A stretch of DNA of 64,000 nt from Ohtaekwangia sp036786105 (GTDB lineage Bacteria; Bacteroidota; Bacteroidia; Cytophagales; Cyclobacteriaceae): assembly GCF_036786105.1 (NCBI RefSeq), contig NZ_DAIQRQ010000002.1:170507-234506 (forward strand), given 5' to 3'. The notes beneath the pieces are model-generated. The model searched no databases, had not been told where the DNA came from, and saw nothing but the letters and a program-made list of their open reading frames with translations. Positions 18,179-27,211 of the stretch are shown one piece after another; position 1 is the first letter of the stretch, and every line of letters starts with the position of its first letter. Position numbers and translations under genes: made by a program.

Positions 18179-19210
18179 TTACTTTACCTCTATAACTGTT
18201 TTAGTTTTAGGAACAAGTCGCCCGAAAGGACGCAAGCTATAATTGTGCTGCAGCATCGTAGCCTCAAATTCAGTCTGCTTATCTTCATCGACTACAATCA
18301 ATAATCCACCACTGGTTTGCGGGTCGGCCAGAATAACTTTTTGCTTTTCAGTGATAGCGCTGATCTTGGAACCGTAGCTATCCCAGTTGCGTATGGTGCC
18401 CCCTGGTATACTTTTCTGATCAAGGTATATATCGAGAAAATCGAACGTGGGAATTTTACTGAAGGTTATTTCAGCAGAAAGATTACTTCCTTCACACACT
18501 TCGTACAAGTGCCCCAGTAAACCAAAACCCGTAACATCCGTCATGGCACTTACATAGGGGAGTTTGCCGATTTCAGCACCCAGCCAGTTGAGCGTAAGCA
18601 TACTGTCAACGGCTCGTTGATAATGTGCCTGCTGCACAATACCTTTTTTCTGTGCGGTGGTAACAATGCCTATACCAATCGGTTTGGTGAGGTATAGTAA
18701 TGAGTTTACACGTGCAGTATCGTTACGTTTCAGGTTTTCTTTCTTCAGCTTTCCGGTAACGGCCAAGCCAAACACAGGCTCCGGGCAATCAATGCTGTGG
18801 CCACCGGCCAGCGGTATCTCGGCTTCCAAACATACTTTGCGGCTTCCTTCCAATACGCCCTTGGCAACCTCTGCGGGTATCTTGTTGATGGGCCAACCGA
18901 GTATAGCAATTGCCATGATCGGTTCACCGCCCATCGCATATATATCACTGATGGCATTTACCGATGCAATGGCACCAAAAGTGGCGGGGTCATCTACAAT
19001 GGGCATGAAGAAATCGGTAGTGCTTACCACGCAGGTGCCATCGCCCAGATCGAATACAGCAGCATCATCTTTCGATTCGTTACCCACCAGCAACTCGGGA
19101 AAGATGGTCTTGGGTGCATCGGAATGTAGAATGGTTTCCAATACAGCGGGAGAGATTTTACATCCACATCCTGCACCATGACTATATTGTGTAAGCTTGA
19201 TCGTTTCCAT
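18179..19210 (-). CDS. selD: Selenide, water dikinase (selenophosphate synthase)
   Basis: 343 aa. It makes selenophosphate from selenide and ATP. The N-terminal catalytic loop HGAGCGCK places Cys15 and Lys18 where E. coli SelD has Cys17 and Lys20. The enzyme uses Cys rather than selenocysteine. Further family blocks are DPATFGAIASVNAISDIYAMGG and DPQTSGGLL. It lies 54 bases downstream of mnmH, so its product most likely feeds tRNA 2-selenouridine synthesis. TACTTTGCAGT runs directly into the ATG, a possible near-leaderless promoter. Confidence 0.96.
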   Translation of the reverse strand: METIKLTQYSHGAGCGCKISPAVLETILHSDAPKTIFPELLVGNESKDDAAVFDLGDGTCVVSTTDFFMPIVDDPATFGAIASVNAISDIYAMGGEPIMAIAILGWPINKIPAEVAKGVLEGSRKVCLEAEIPLAGGHSIDCPEPVFGLAVTGKLKKENLKRNDTARVNSLLYLTKPIGIGIVTTAQKKGIVQQAHYQRAVDSMLTLNWLGAEIGKLPYVSAMTDVTGFGLLGHLYEVCEGSNLSAEITFSKIPTFDFLDIYLDQKSIPGGTIRNWDSYGSKISAITEKQKVILADPQTSGGLLIVVDEDKQTEFEATMLQHNYSLRPFGRLVPKTKTVIEVK

Positions 19211-19264
19211 ACTGCAAAGTAAAAGGATCGGAATACTTATTGAAATGAATTTATAGCAACGTTG

Positions 19265-20299
19265 CTATAGGGTAAGCTTACCGCGAAACAGTTGGTTAAC
19301 CGCCTGACTCAAATTACCGGCGAATGATTGCAGGTTGCTGCCATTCCAGGCAACAGAAGCTTTTACACGATGTTTCTTTTTGGATAAACCATTGGTGTAA
19401 GCCTTGTCGTAATAGGTGAGGAGAATGTCAATTACCGCAGGCATATCGTTGGTAAGCAGCTTATCGCGTGCTGCATTGAAGTGTTGACCGCCCAACTTTT
19501 TAGTGATGCGTGTCATTGCTTCGAGAAACTGTTCGCGATCGGCAGGTCCATACTCCTCTACAAGCCTTTGAATGCGCACAGCTCTGTCCACTACGATTTC
19601 AACGATTGGGCTCTCGTTCATCTGTCGCCACAATCCTTCCGGCAGAAATATTTTTCCAACCGCGATGGATTCATCTTCAATCCATACTCTCCGTAAGCGA
19701 TCGAGCTTGAGTATATTTTCGAAGAGATCATTTTGAAACTGTTCTGTAGTAGGCTGTGGAGGCATGCTTAATCCTCCAAACACAGAGCCTTTGTGCGATG
19801 CCAGTTGCTCCAGGTCTATTACCTGTTCGCCATGCGCTTTGAGTGCGCGAAGCATTTCGCTCTTGCCACTACCCGTGCAACCACTTACCACTACCAATTC
19901 CAACGGCAGCATAAAAGACTCCAACGCTCGGGTGCGATATGCCTTATAGCCGCCGGCAAGCTGGTGTGTTTTGATTTTTGCCATGCCCACAAACTGGCAG
20001 AAGTTAGACGACCGCATACCGCCACGCCAGCAGTGCACGAGTAACTCATTGCCTACACGCTCTGTTTCATTAATGATATTCAACAACCGCGGACCGACCA
20101 GACGAAATCCGGTTTTTATTGCCTCCGCCTGCCCTTTGCGTTTATAGTCAGTGCCAACCTCCACACGCTCGGCATTGTTGAGAATAGGAATATTAACAGC
20201 AGCTTGAACATGACCTTCCTGGTATTCGCCTTCGGAGCGAACATCTACAACCGGCAGTTGCGCGCGGAGCTTCAGAAAATCATCGATGGATAGTTGCAT
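19265..20299 (-). CDS. mnmH: tRNA 2-selenouridine synthase
   Basis: A 344-aa enzyme (also called SelU/YbbB) that geranylates 2-thiouridine at the tRNA wobble position and replaces it with selenium from selenophosphate. Residues ~1-125 form a rhodanese domain with catalytic Cys90 in HCWRGGMRS. Residues ~135-330 form a P-loop domain with GCTGSGKS at 140-147. Followed by selD in the same direction, so the two form a dedicated selenouridine operon. Confidence 0.95.
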   Translation of the reverse strand: MQLSIDDFLKLRAQLPVVDVRSEGEYQEGHVQAAVNIPILNNAERVEVGTDYKRKGQAEAIKTGFRLVGPRLLNIINETERVGNELLVHCWRGGMRSSNFCQFVGMAKIKTHQLAGGYKAYRTRALESFMLPLELVVVSGCTGSGKSEMLRALKAHGEQVIDLEQLASHKGSVFGGLSMPPQPTTEQFQNDLFENILKLDRLRRVWIEDESIAVGKIFLPEGLWRQMNESPIVEIVVDRAVRIQRLVEEYGPADREQFLEAMTRITKKLGGQHFNAARDKLLTNDMPAVIDILLTYYDKAYTNGLSKKKHRVKASVAWNGSNLQSFAGNLSQAVNQLFRGKLTL

Positions 20300-20312
20300 G
20301 GCAGTATCACTA

Positions 20313-20320
20313 CAAACTTA
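20313..20320 (-). promoter_or_regulatory. Possible mnmH-selD promoter -7 box (TAAGTTTG)
   Basis: The minus strand reads TAAGTTTG 13 bases before the mnmH ATG, matching TAnnTTTG. No convincing -33 TTG was found. Confidence 0.35.
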
Positions 20321-20360
20321 AACTATCTAAGTGAATGGTGAATTGCCACGCAAGCGATTA

Positions 20361-23054
20361 TTAATTATCGGAGAAATTAACGGAGAGCGCTGTGCTGATG
20401 CCAATGCGAAATCCATAGTTAAGATATTTGCCATCCTGGAACGCTGCGATAGCTTCCAGCCGAAGAAAGCGCAGGATGCCATCGATCGAGTAGCCTACCT
20501 CAGTATAATTCTTTGACATAGGTGTGGCCAGGTAGTTCACAAATACGTTCTCACTTATACCGGCCATACGCGCCAGCGGAAAACTGGTAACCAGGAATCT
20601 GCGGAAGTGATAGTGAACATTACCGGCAAAGTAGCGGTCGTCCGTGCTATAGTTGTAATAGTCCAGCAAACGGAAACTTCCCACGGGATCGCTTGTGGCA
20701 AACGGCGTAAGGTTGCCCAGGAAGTGCTTATAATCCATGAAATACATTTTGTTGTTATTCAGGAATCCACCCGCACGCAATGCTACATCTACATGCCCGC
20801 GAACACCAATGTTAAATTCATGTTTTATACCCAGCTCGATCTGATCAAAATCTACATCACTTTGTAAAATGGAATTGAAGCCTTTCCGGTAATCAAGCGT
20901 AAAGGTTGGCGATGAGTTGGGTATTTCATGTTTATGTCCGTTACGGATATTGTATTTAAGCCACGGCCTCGCCGTTACCCGTACGGACCCAATGAACGCT
21001 TCGTGGTCGGGGAAGCCCGTATCTGCAAGCTCTGCATTTACCGGGCGATTCTCTGTATAGCCTTCAATACTCTTGCGGTCTACCCATTTATAGTTGGATG
21101 TATTTTGCAATTCGTGCCGTTTGCTCCATGAAAGTGTTCCACTCACAGACACAAATTGACTTAATTTTCTGCGATACAACAGGTCTATATACCTGCGCTC
21201 GTATAGCTTCATCAGGTTCTTCTCCAATAGCAGTGTCGTAAGACTGTTTACGATAGGCAGAATAGGTTCGTCTGCATTGTATTGCTTTACATATCGTCCG
21301 CCTTCCAACTCAAGCCGGTATTTACTATTGCGCAGCACCAATCTGGTATTGCCTGACGCAACTTTTCGGGAGAAAGCATAGCGAAACGCGGGTGTAATGG
21401 TGAGCCGCGTTTTGTTGGTGTCTTGCAAAATCGTTCCAAACGAAACTTTATATACCAGGTTCCACCCTTCCACGGTATTAAAGCCCGGCATTGGAAAATG
21501 TATTTTGAAATTGGAATGCCTGGAAACTTTATAGCTGTCTCCAATCAGAATATCCCACGGTTGAAAACCTTTATGTTTAGATGACTTCAGCGTGTCGCCT
21601 TCTTCCTGCTTGCGTGCAACGGCAGCCATGCTGTCTGACTTCTGATAGCCTTTTATTTCCTCGGTGGTTAAAGGCACCGGTCGCACCGACGACCAATAGG
21701 TAGAGTCTTTCTTATAAGCACCACTATCGATCTTGAAGGTATTGTCAGAAATAACTTCAGGCTCTTTTTGTTGCTTTAGTTCCTGCTTTTCATACTCTTT
21801 CATCATTGTCTTTAACTCCTTGCGTGTAATCTCCTTCCCGGATTCCAGACGTTCCTGCAAGAGCTTGGCGTTATCCTGTTGTGGCTGTTTCCCTTTTTTG
21901 GAAGCAGCAGCTTTACTCTGTGCTACTATTTTTCTGGCTTCTTCTTTCTGTACTTTTTCATCAATCACCTCCATCTTTTCATTGTCTACATACAGCTTGG
22001 GGTTGAGCTTGATCTTGTAATCGCTCACCGTGGCGAGGTATTTATACTCAGCCTCAAATCCAAACGCCTTGCCTTCAATTTTAAATTGATGTGAAACCGG
22101 CAACCATGCTTTGTCTTCTATAGGAGCATAGATTGCTTTGATATAAACCTGTATGCCCATCTTGCTCGTGTGGATGTCGATGCTGTGTATACTCCACCAG
22201 TCTTCCACCAGGTTAATAACACCGTCTACTACATTATCGCCTTTGAGGCGTGGTGTTACTTTGATTTTGCTCACTTCATAATTCCTGTCCTGGAAGGTTC
22301 CCAGATATTCAAATTTATAGTATGAAAATGCTTTGGGCGATAATGGCGATATAGTGCCTTGTATTTCGGGCTCGTAAAAGCTGCCGAATATATACTGGTT
22401 AGGCGAAGTGTTGTTGTCCTTTCCATCACTGCGAATGGATATTACTTTCTCTTCAAACTTATTGGGTCGGGTATATTTTACATCACTTACGGATTCTGAA
22501 ATATATACCCGGTTCTTTTCGATCCCCTCTTTTTGCAGCGCGCGTTTGGCAAGCCATGGATAATCTTTCAACTTACCGGCTCCTTTAATGTATACCCGTG
22601 CAGTATAGCTGTCCAGTTGCTGCGTGTGATATTTAGCTTTGGCAATAGCTTTTCGCATGATGGTATAGGCAGGGTCTTCGTTGCCATCCTGCACCACTAC
22701 CGTTGGCAGCACGGTAGCCTGTGGTTTCAGTGTTACATTTACCTGAACAAAATCGTGGAGCACTTCAATGTTTCGGACCTCCGTTTGATAGCCAAGAAAC
22801 TGATAGATGATTTCATACCGGCCGGAGTCCAGTGTAACTTCGTAGTAGCCGATTTCATTCGCGGTTGTTCCGGTGCCAGCACGTTTCACAAATATTGAAG
22901 CAAATGCCAGTGGCTTTCCGTTCTCATCGGTAATCGTACCACGAATGCCACTGCCGAAGGACGGCATGGATAATAAAATACATGGGAGCGAGAGCAGGTA
23001 TACCAATCTTGAAGCCGGTGTTAACGCCTGCAACAGCCATTTGAATATTGACAT
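20361..23054 (-). CDS. DUF5686-type outer-membrane protein with CarboxypepD_reg-like domain
   Basis: 897 aa. A hydrophobic export signal (residues ~15-35) is followed by a CarboxypepD_reg-like module (~36-115: GIRGTITDENGKPLAFASI). The long middle region includes a Lys/Glu/Gln-rich, probably helical insert at about 365-435 (KEEARKIVAQSKAAASKKG). The C-terminal half is rich in Tyr-containing beta strands and ends ISTALSVNFSDN, as in an outer-membrane barrel. This matches the DUF5686 family of Bacteroidota, whose function is unknown. It starts 16 bases after nadD and may be the last gene of the sigma-gmk-nadD transcript. Confidence 0.8.
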   Translation of the reverse strand: MSIFKWLLQALTPASRLVYLLSLPCILLSMPSFGSGIRGTITDENGKPLAFASIFVKRAGTGTTANEIGYYEVTLDSGRYEIIYQFLGYQTEVRNIEVLHDFVQVNVTLKPQATVLPTVVVQDGNEDPAYTIMRKAIAKAKYHTQQLDSYTARVYIKGAGKLKDYPWLAKRALQKEGIEKNRVYISESVSDVKYTRPNKFEEKVISIRSDGKDNNTSPNQYIFGSFYEPEIQGTISPLSPKAFSYYKFEYLGTFQDRNYEVSKIKVTPRLKGDNVVDGVINLVEDWWSIHSIDIHTSKMGIQVYIKAIYAPIEDKAWLPVSHQFKIEGKAFGFEAEYKYLATVSDYKIKLNPKLYVDNEKMEVIDEKVQKEEARKIVAQSKAAASKKGKQPQQDNAKLLQERLESGKEITRKELKTMMKEYEKQELKQQKEPEVISDNTFKIDSGAYKKDSTYWSSVRPVPLTTEEIKGYQKSDSMAAVARKQEEGDTLKSSKHKGFQPWDILIGDSYKVSRHSNFKIHFPMPGFNTVEGWNLVYKVSFGTILQDTNKTRLTITPAFRYAFSRKVASGNTRLVLRNSKYRLELEGGRYVKQYNADEPILPIVNSLTTLLLEKNLMKLYERRYIDLLYRRKLSQFVSVSGTLSWSKRHELQNTSNYKWVDRKSIEGYTENRPVNAELADTGFPDHEAFIGSVRVTARPWLKYNIRNGHKHEIPNSSPTFTLDYRKGFNSILQSDVDFDQIELGIKHEFNIGVRGHVDVALRAGGFLNNNKMYFMDYKHFLGNLTPFATSDPVGSFRLLDYYNYSTDDRYFAGNVHYHFRRFLVTSFPLARMAGISENVFVNYLATPMSKNYTEVGYSIDGILRFLRLEAIAAFQDGKYLNYGFRIGISTALSVNFSDN

Positions 23055-23070
23055 GAAATACGATCGGGTT

Positions 23071-23646
23071 TTAATCTTGGTAAAAGCCTTTAGTGCGAAT
23101 CATCTCCTCCACAACATCCGGAACAAGATAACGCACAGATTGTTTATTTCTGATGCAGTTACGAATGAATGTAGCAGAAATATCAAGCAACGGAGCTTCT
23201 ACGATTGTAACGTTAGGATGCGAATGGAGTTCCGAAAGTTGCACGTTGGGCCGGCGATACACATAAAGTCCATAATCTTCCAGAATGCGTTCGTAGTTTT
23301 TCCATTTGGTAAAAGAGGCCAGATTGTCTTCGCCCATAATTACCTTAAAGTCTTTATCAGGAAAGCGTTCGCGCAGGTGTACCAATGTATGAATGGTATA
23401 GCTGGGCTTGGGAAGATGAAATTCTATATCCGATACCTCTAATTTATAGTTATCAAAAATAGCGGCCCGCACCATATCGTAGCGGTCAAACTCATGTAAC
23501 AGACCCTTGCTGGGCTTTAACGGATTTTGAGGAGATACAACAAACCAGACTTTCCTCAGATCGGTAGTTTCGGCCATTAAATTGGCAATGATGAGGTGTC
23601 CCATGTGAATGGGATTGAATGAGCCGAAGAAGAGACCTGTTTTCAT
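23071..23646 (-). CDS. nadD: Nicotinate-nucleotide adenylyltransferase
   Basis: 191 aa. It makes nicotinic acid adenine dinucleotide in NAD synthesis. The nucleotidyltransferase signature GSFNPIHMGHL (residues 8-18) is at the N-terminus and SATFIRNCIR (ISSTxxR type) lies near the C-terminus. Normal length. It lies 91 bases after gmk; the gap holds an 8-bp perfect hairpin at 23691-23711. Confidence 0.95.
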   Translation of the reverse strand: MKTGLFFGSFNPIHMGHLIIANLMAETTDLRKVWFVVSPQNPLKPSKGLLHEFDRYDMVRAAIFDNYKLEVSDIEFHLPKPSYTIHTLVHLRERFPDKDFKVIMGEDNLASFTKWKNYERILEDYGLYVYRRPNVQLSELHSHPNVTIVEAPLLDISATFIRNCIRNKQSVRYLVPDVVEEMIRTKGFYQD

Positions 23647-23690
23647 TGATGCCGAGAAGACGTTTAAGTGGTTCCTATGTTACAATATAT

Positions 23691-23711
23691 AGTATCTTTA
23701 TTTAAGATACT
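23691..23711 (-). other. 8-bp perfect hairpin between gmk and nadD
   Basis: AGTATCTT (23691-23698) pairs exactly with AAGATACT (23704-23711) around a 5-base loop. The minus-strand tail is ATATATTG, not a strong T-run. It may be a partial terminator or an RNA-processing site that sets the gmk:nadD ratio. Confidence 0.45.
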
Positions 23712-23737
23712 TCTATGCACAGGAAACATTGAACCTC

Positions 23738-24307
23738 TTAACTGTTCTTGAAATTATTGTACAACTGCTGCGCTTCGGCCAGCGATTTATCCAGCGTTTC
23801 ATTAACCAGTACAACATCAAATTTATCCTGGAAGCTCATTTCGAAATTAGCTTTGAATAATCTGCGTGAGAGACTTTCGGGCGATTCTGTTCCACGATCA
23901 TTGAGTCTTTCCTTGAGAACTTCTATGGAAGGAACTTTAACAAAGATGGCCAATGCTTTATCGCCAAAATATTTTTTCAGATTAAGTCCGCCTTTAACAT
24001 CTACATCGAAGATCACATCTTTACCTTCTTTCCAGATGCGCTCGATCTCTGATTTTAATGTGCCGTAAAAATTACCCGCATATACTTCTTCCCATTCGAT
24101 GAATGCATCTTCATCGATTTTCTTTTTAAACTCTTCGGGTGTTAGAAAGTAGTAATCTTTACCGTGCTGTTCAGTACGGCCACGCTTGTCGCGGGTAGAA
24201 GCAGAAATGGAAAAACCCAGATCAGGGTTCGTGGCGAGAAGATGTTTAACGATCGTAGTTTTCCCCGAACCGGAGGGAGCAGAAAAAATAAGCGCTTTGC
24301 CCGCCAT
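23738..24307 (-). CDS. gmk: Guanylate kinase
   Basis: 189 aa, phosphorylates GMP to GDP. The P-loop SAPSGSGKTT lies at residues 9-18; the GMP-binding block STRDKRGRTEQHGKDYYF follows, and DVDVKGGLNLKK is the Walker-B-like segment. It follows the anti-sigma stop by 3 bases, so it is cotranscribed with the sigma/anti-sigma pair. Confidence 0.96.
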   Translation of the reverse strand: MAGKALIFSAPSGSGKTTIVKHLLATNPDLGFSISASTRDKRGRTEQHGKDYYFLTPEEFKKKIDEDAFIEWEEVYAGNFYGTLKSEIERIWKEGKDVIFDVDVKGGLNLKKYFGDKALAIFVKVPSIEVLKERLNDRGTESPESLSRRLFKANFEMSFQDKFDVVLVNETLDKSLAEAQQLYNNFKNS

Positions 24308-24310
24308 TCG

Positions 24311-24592
24311 TTAGCTCGCCAGATTTTGAATTACTTTTGCCTTGATGTCGTCTACCAGTTGTTGAGGCGCATCCTGGCAGCATTTGGTTTTGAGGAGCTG
24401 ACGTATGGCTACTTCCAAATGATAATTCTTATAACAAGGCATGCACTCTTCGAGGTGATGTTTCAGAAAATGATCTTTTTGATCGGCGGTTGCTTCGCCA
24501 TCAAGAATTAACTGAAGCATTTTGAGGCATTCGTTTTTCTCAGGACAATCAAGCTTCATCTTACTCGGATCAGGGGTGCTCATAAGGTTCAT
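24311..24592 (-). CDS. Zinc-type anti-sigma factor
   Basis: A 93-aa soluble protein with no membrane segment. It has the ZAS pattern His46-x3-Cys50-x2-Cys53 (HHLEECMPC) and additional Cys at 16, 22, 71 and 72. ZAS proteins such as RsrA hold an ECF sigma factor and release it when the zinc-binding thiols are oxidised. Its ATG overlaps the sigma stop (ATGA), the usual layout of a sigma/anti-sigma pair. Redox sensing is inferred from the motif only. Confidence 0.8.
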   Translation of the reverse strand: MNLMSTPDPSKMKLDCPEKNECLKMLQLILDGEATADQKDHFLKHHLEECMPCYKNYHLEVAIRQLLKTKCCQDAPQQLVDDIKAKVIQNLAS

Positions 24593-25173
24593 GCGGTTTT
24601 ATAACCCATTTGTTTCGCGTACTCACTTAATTTCTCTTTCAGAAGGTTACGGGCCCGGTGAAGACGGCTACGAACGGTTCCAATAGGGATATCGAGAATC
24701 TTCGCCATTTCTTCATACTTAAATCCTTCCAGGTCGCATAAAATTATAACTGTTCTGAAATCAACATCCAGGGCATTGAGGGCGTTGGATATTTCGTCAC
24801 CGATCATATCCTTCAGCGCCTCCACTCGCAAATCAGGTGTTATTTGCCTGTCAACCTCTTCCGAGTTGTAATAGCTTTCAACTTCCTGATAGTCTACCTT
24901 CGAAGGCTCCTTGCTCTTCTTTCGGTAGTCATTAATAAAGCTGTTTTTCAAAATTCGAAACAGCCACGCTTTAGCATTAGTTCCTTTCTGAAAAGATTCA
25001 ATGAACCGATACGCTTTTAAATAAGTATCCTGCAACAGATCTTTTGCATCGTCTGAATCAAGTGTAAGCCTGTAAGCAAAGTTGTACATGGAGTTGATGT
25101 GGGGCATAAACTCACCATGAAAAATCGCTTGCTTCTCAGCTTCAGTATAGTGTTGTTTCGGGAGGTCTTCCAT
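24589..25173 (-). CDS. ECF RNA polymerase sigma factor
   Basis: 194 aa when read from the ATG at 25173; a TTG three codons upstream is less likely because it lies inside a promoter-like box. Region 2 is seen as FAYRLTLDSDDAKDLLQDTY and AWLFRILKNSFINDYRKKS; region 4 as GFKYEEMAKILDIPIGTVRS. It resembles the SigH/RpoE group controlled by ZAS anti-sigma factors. The 24589-24592 ATGA overlap couples it with the anti-sigma gene, and gmk and nadD follow. Confidence 0.9.
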   Translation of the reverse strand: MEDLPKQHYTEAEKQAIFHGEFMPHINSMYNFAYRLTLDSDDAKDLLQDTYLKAYRFIESFQKGTNAKAWLFRILKNSFINDYRKKSKEPSKVDYQEVESYYNSEEVDRQITPDLRVEALKDMIGDEISNALNALDVDFRTVIILCDLEGFKYEEMAKILDIPIGTVRSRLHRARNLLKEKLSEYAKQMGYKTA

Positions 25174-25179
25174 CAAGCG

Positions 25180-25187
25180 CAAAAATA
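25180..25187 (-). promoter_or_regulatory. Possible sigma-factor promoter -7 box (TATTTTTG)
   Basis: Minus-strand TATTTTTG ends 6 bases before the sigma ATG, which would give an almost leaderless mRNA. A -33 element was not identified; the region upstream is the vWA-gene terminator hairpin. Confidence 0.35.
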
Positions 25188-25197
25188 TAAAAATAAC

Positions 25198-25232
25198 AGC
25201 TTCCGGGAAGTATTAAAAATTTCCCGGAAGCT
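25198..25232 (-). terminator. Rho-independent terminator downstream of the vWA gene
   Basis: AGCTTCCGGGAA (25198-25209) pairs perfectly with TTCCCGGAAGCT (25221-25232), 12 bp, with an 11-base loop. On the minus strand it is followed by GTTATTTTTATATTTTTG. It lies between the vWA gene (ends 25256) and the sigma gene (starts 25173) and insulates the two minus-strand units. Confidence 0.85.
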
Positions 25233-25255
25233 AATTATCTGTGGAATAAAATCAG

Positions 25256-27121
25256 CTATCGGCTGGCTATCAATCCAAAAGACTTCACCATGTTGATAAA
25301 TTCAATGCGGTAGCCTTCCTTATCTTCTCCCCGCGACCCCTGCGCTAACTGCACTACATCATCATAGGTAAAGCTTTTAATGTATTCTGATTCGCGCAGC
25401 AACATGCCAAACGCTGCAACAGAAGCTGACCACCGGAAGTTATCAGATGTTTTGCCAAGTGCAATGTTGTTGTCCTTCAATGGATGTACAATGAGCTTGC
25501 TCACATCTTCATCCGGTTTTTTATAGCGCAGCTTGATCGTCATCAACTCTTCTGTTTTCTGTGCTGCCGGATCAACTTTGGTAGTCTGATATTTCAGTTC
25601 ATCAATCTTGAAGAACTCGCTCTCAACACCAACCGGAATAATTTCATATAGCGCAGTAACGGTATGGCCGGAGCCCAGCTCGCCTGCATCTTTTTTATCG
25701 TTGTTGAAATCTTCGCTCTTCAGCATTCTGTTTTCATATCCGATCAATCTATAGGCTTTTACTTTTGCCGGATTAAATTCGATCTGCAACTTCACATCTT
25801 TGGCAATGGTAAAGAGCGTACCTCCAAATTCATTTACCAATACTTTGCGGGCTTCCGTAATGTTGTCGATATAGGCATAGTTACCGTTACCTTTATCGGC
25901 GAGCACTTCCATCTTTGAATCTTTATAGTTGCCCATACCATAGCCGAGCACAGTGAGAAATATACCGTCTTGTCTTTTCGCCTCAATCAGTCTTTCCATC
26001 GCAGCGTTGCTGGATTCTCCGATGTTAAAATCACCATCAGTTGCCAGGATCACGCGGTTGTTACCGCCTTTTTTAAAGTACTGTTTCGCGGTAGCATATG
26101 CCAGATTTATACCGGCACCACCTGCAGTTGATCCACCGGCTTCGAGTCTGTCCAGCGATTCTATAATTTTCTTTTTATCGGCACCGGATGTAGGCTCCAA
26201 TACCAAACCTGCGGCTCCGGCATATACCACAATGGCAACGTGATCTTGCGGACGCAATTCTTCTACCAGCATTTTTAAAGATGATTTGAGTAACGGCAAT
26301 TTGTTAGGATCACTCATAGAGCCTGATACATCTATAAGAAACACGAGGTTGGAAGCCGGTAAATTTTCAGTAGCAATCTTTTTGCCTTGCAGACCTATAT
26401 GTACAAGCTTGTGTTTGCTGTTCCACGGAGCGGAAGATATTTCGGTGATTACAGCAAAAGGATCTTCACCTTTTGGTTGATTGTAATCGTAATCAAAATA
26501 GTTTACCATCTCTTCAATGCGTACTGCATCTTTCGGAGGGCGACTGCCATTGTTAATAAAACGGCGCACATTGCTATAGGATGCTGCATCTACATCAATA
26601 GAGAAAGTAGAAAGAGGATTTCGCAACGCATCATGAAAAATATTTTCATTGATAGCATCGTATTCTTCTGTATTCCATTGCTCTGCGGGCTCCGGTTGCA
26701 CATTTCCCATCGATATGGACATATCATAAGTTTTTGCCTGTTCGGCCGCTACACGAACAGGCGCTTGCTTGCGATACAATCTTTTGTCATCCTTTACAAT
26801 AACAACTTCCTGCAGTTCCTTTGCATCGTCTTGCAGTGAAACGTTGAGTGTATTAGAGGTGCCGATCTTGACCTCTTTCGATTGGAATCCGATATAGGAA
26901 AACACCAGTTTGCCTCCCGATTCTGGTACAACAATACTATACATACCAAGATGGTCTGTTACGGTTGCCGTAGTGGTGCCTTTCAGAATTACCGTTACAC
27001 CCGGAAGCGGGCTGCCATCTTTTGCATAGGTAACTTTACCCGTAATCGTGCGCGGCGCAGGCGCTATAAAACCGGTGCAGAAGATCACCAGCATCGCCAG
27101 AATCCCAATAGACTTTTTCAT
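25256..27121 (-). CDS. Secreted vWA-domain protein (YfbK-like) with CarboxypepD_reg-like module
   Basis: 621 aa from the ATG at 27121, which gives a signal-like N-terminus (MKKSIGILAMLVIFCTGF); the longer frame upstream adds 37 basic residues. Residues ~26-115 form a CarboxypepD_reg-like module ending in ELQEVVIV. A von Willebrand N-terminal segment (~190-240, NPLSTFSIDVDAASYSNVRR) follows, then a vWA domain with the MIDAS sequence FLIDVSGSM (DxSxS), and a C-terminal DUF3520-like segment. The role is unknown; metal-dependent protein binding in the periplasm or at the surface is likely. It is transcribed away from a sigma/anti-sigma pair 91 bases off. Confidence 0.88.
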   Translation of the reverse strand: MKKSIGILAMLVIFCTGFIAPAPRTITGKVTYAKDGSPLPGVTVILKGTTTATVTDHLGMYSIVVPESGGKLVFSYIGFQSKEVKIGTSNTLNVSLQDDAKELQEVVIVKDDKRLYRKQAPVRVAAEQAKTYDMSISMGNVQPEPAEQWNTEEYDAINENIFHDALRNPLSTFSIDVDAASYSNVRRFINNGSRPPKDAVRIEEMVNYFDYDYNQPKGEDPFAVITEISSAPWNSKHKLVHIGLQGKKIATENLPASNLVFLIDVSGSMSDPNKLPLLKSSLKMLVEELRPQDHVAIVVYAGAAGLVLEPTSGADKKKIIESLDRLEAGGSTAGGAGINLAYATAKQYFKKGGNNRVILATDGDFNIGESSNAAMERLIEAKRQDGIFLTVLGYGMGNYKDSKMEVLADKGNGNYAYIDNITEARKVLVNEFGGTLFTIAKDVKLQIEFNPAKVKAYRLIGYENRMLKSEDFNNDKKDAGELGSGHTVTALYEIIPVGVESEFFKIDELKYQTTKVDPAAQKTEELMTIKLRYKKPDEDVSKLIVHPLKDNNIALGKTSDNFRWSASVAAFGMLLRESEYIKSFTYDDVVQLAQGSRGEDKEGYRIEFINMVKSFGLIASR

Positions 27122-27211
27122 GACAGTATAAATTTGATTTGTCAGTGAGATGCGGATGCGCAAAAGATTCCATAAAGCAGTTGGAATTTTTTTTCTATTT
27201 TTCAAACGAAC

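Noticed and set aside
23691..23711. Strong terminator between gmk and nadD
   Set aside because: The stem is only 8 AT-rich base pairs with no T-run; it is listed as a hairpin, not a terminator.
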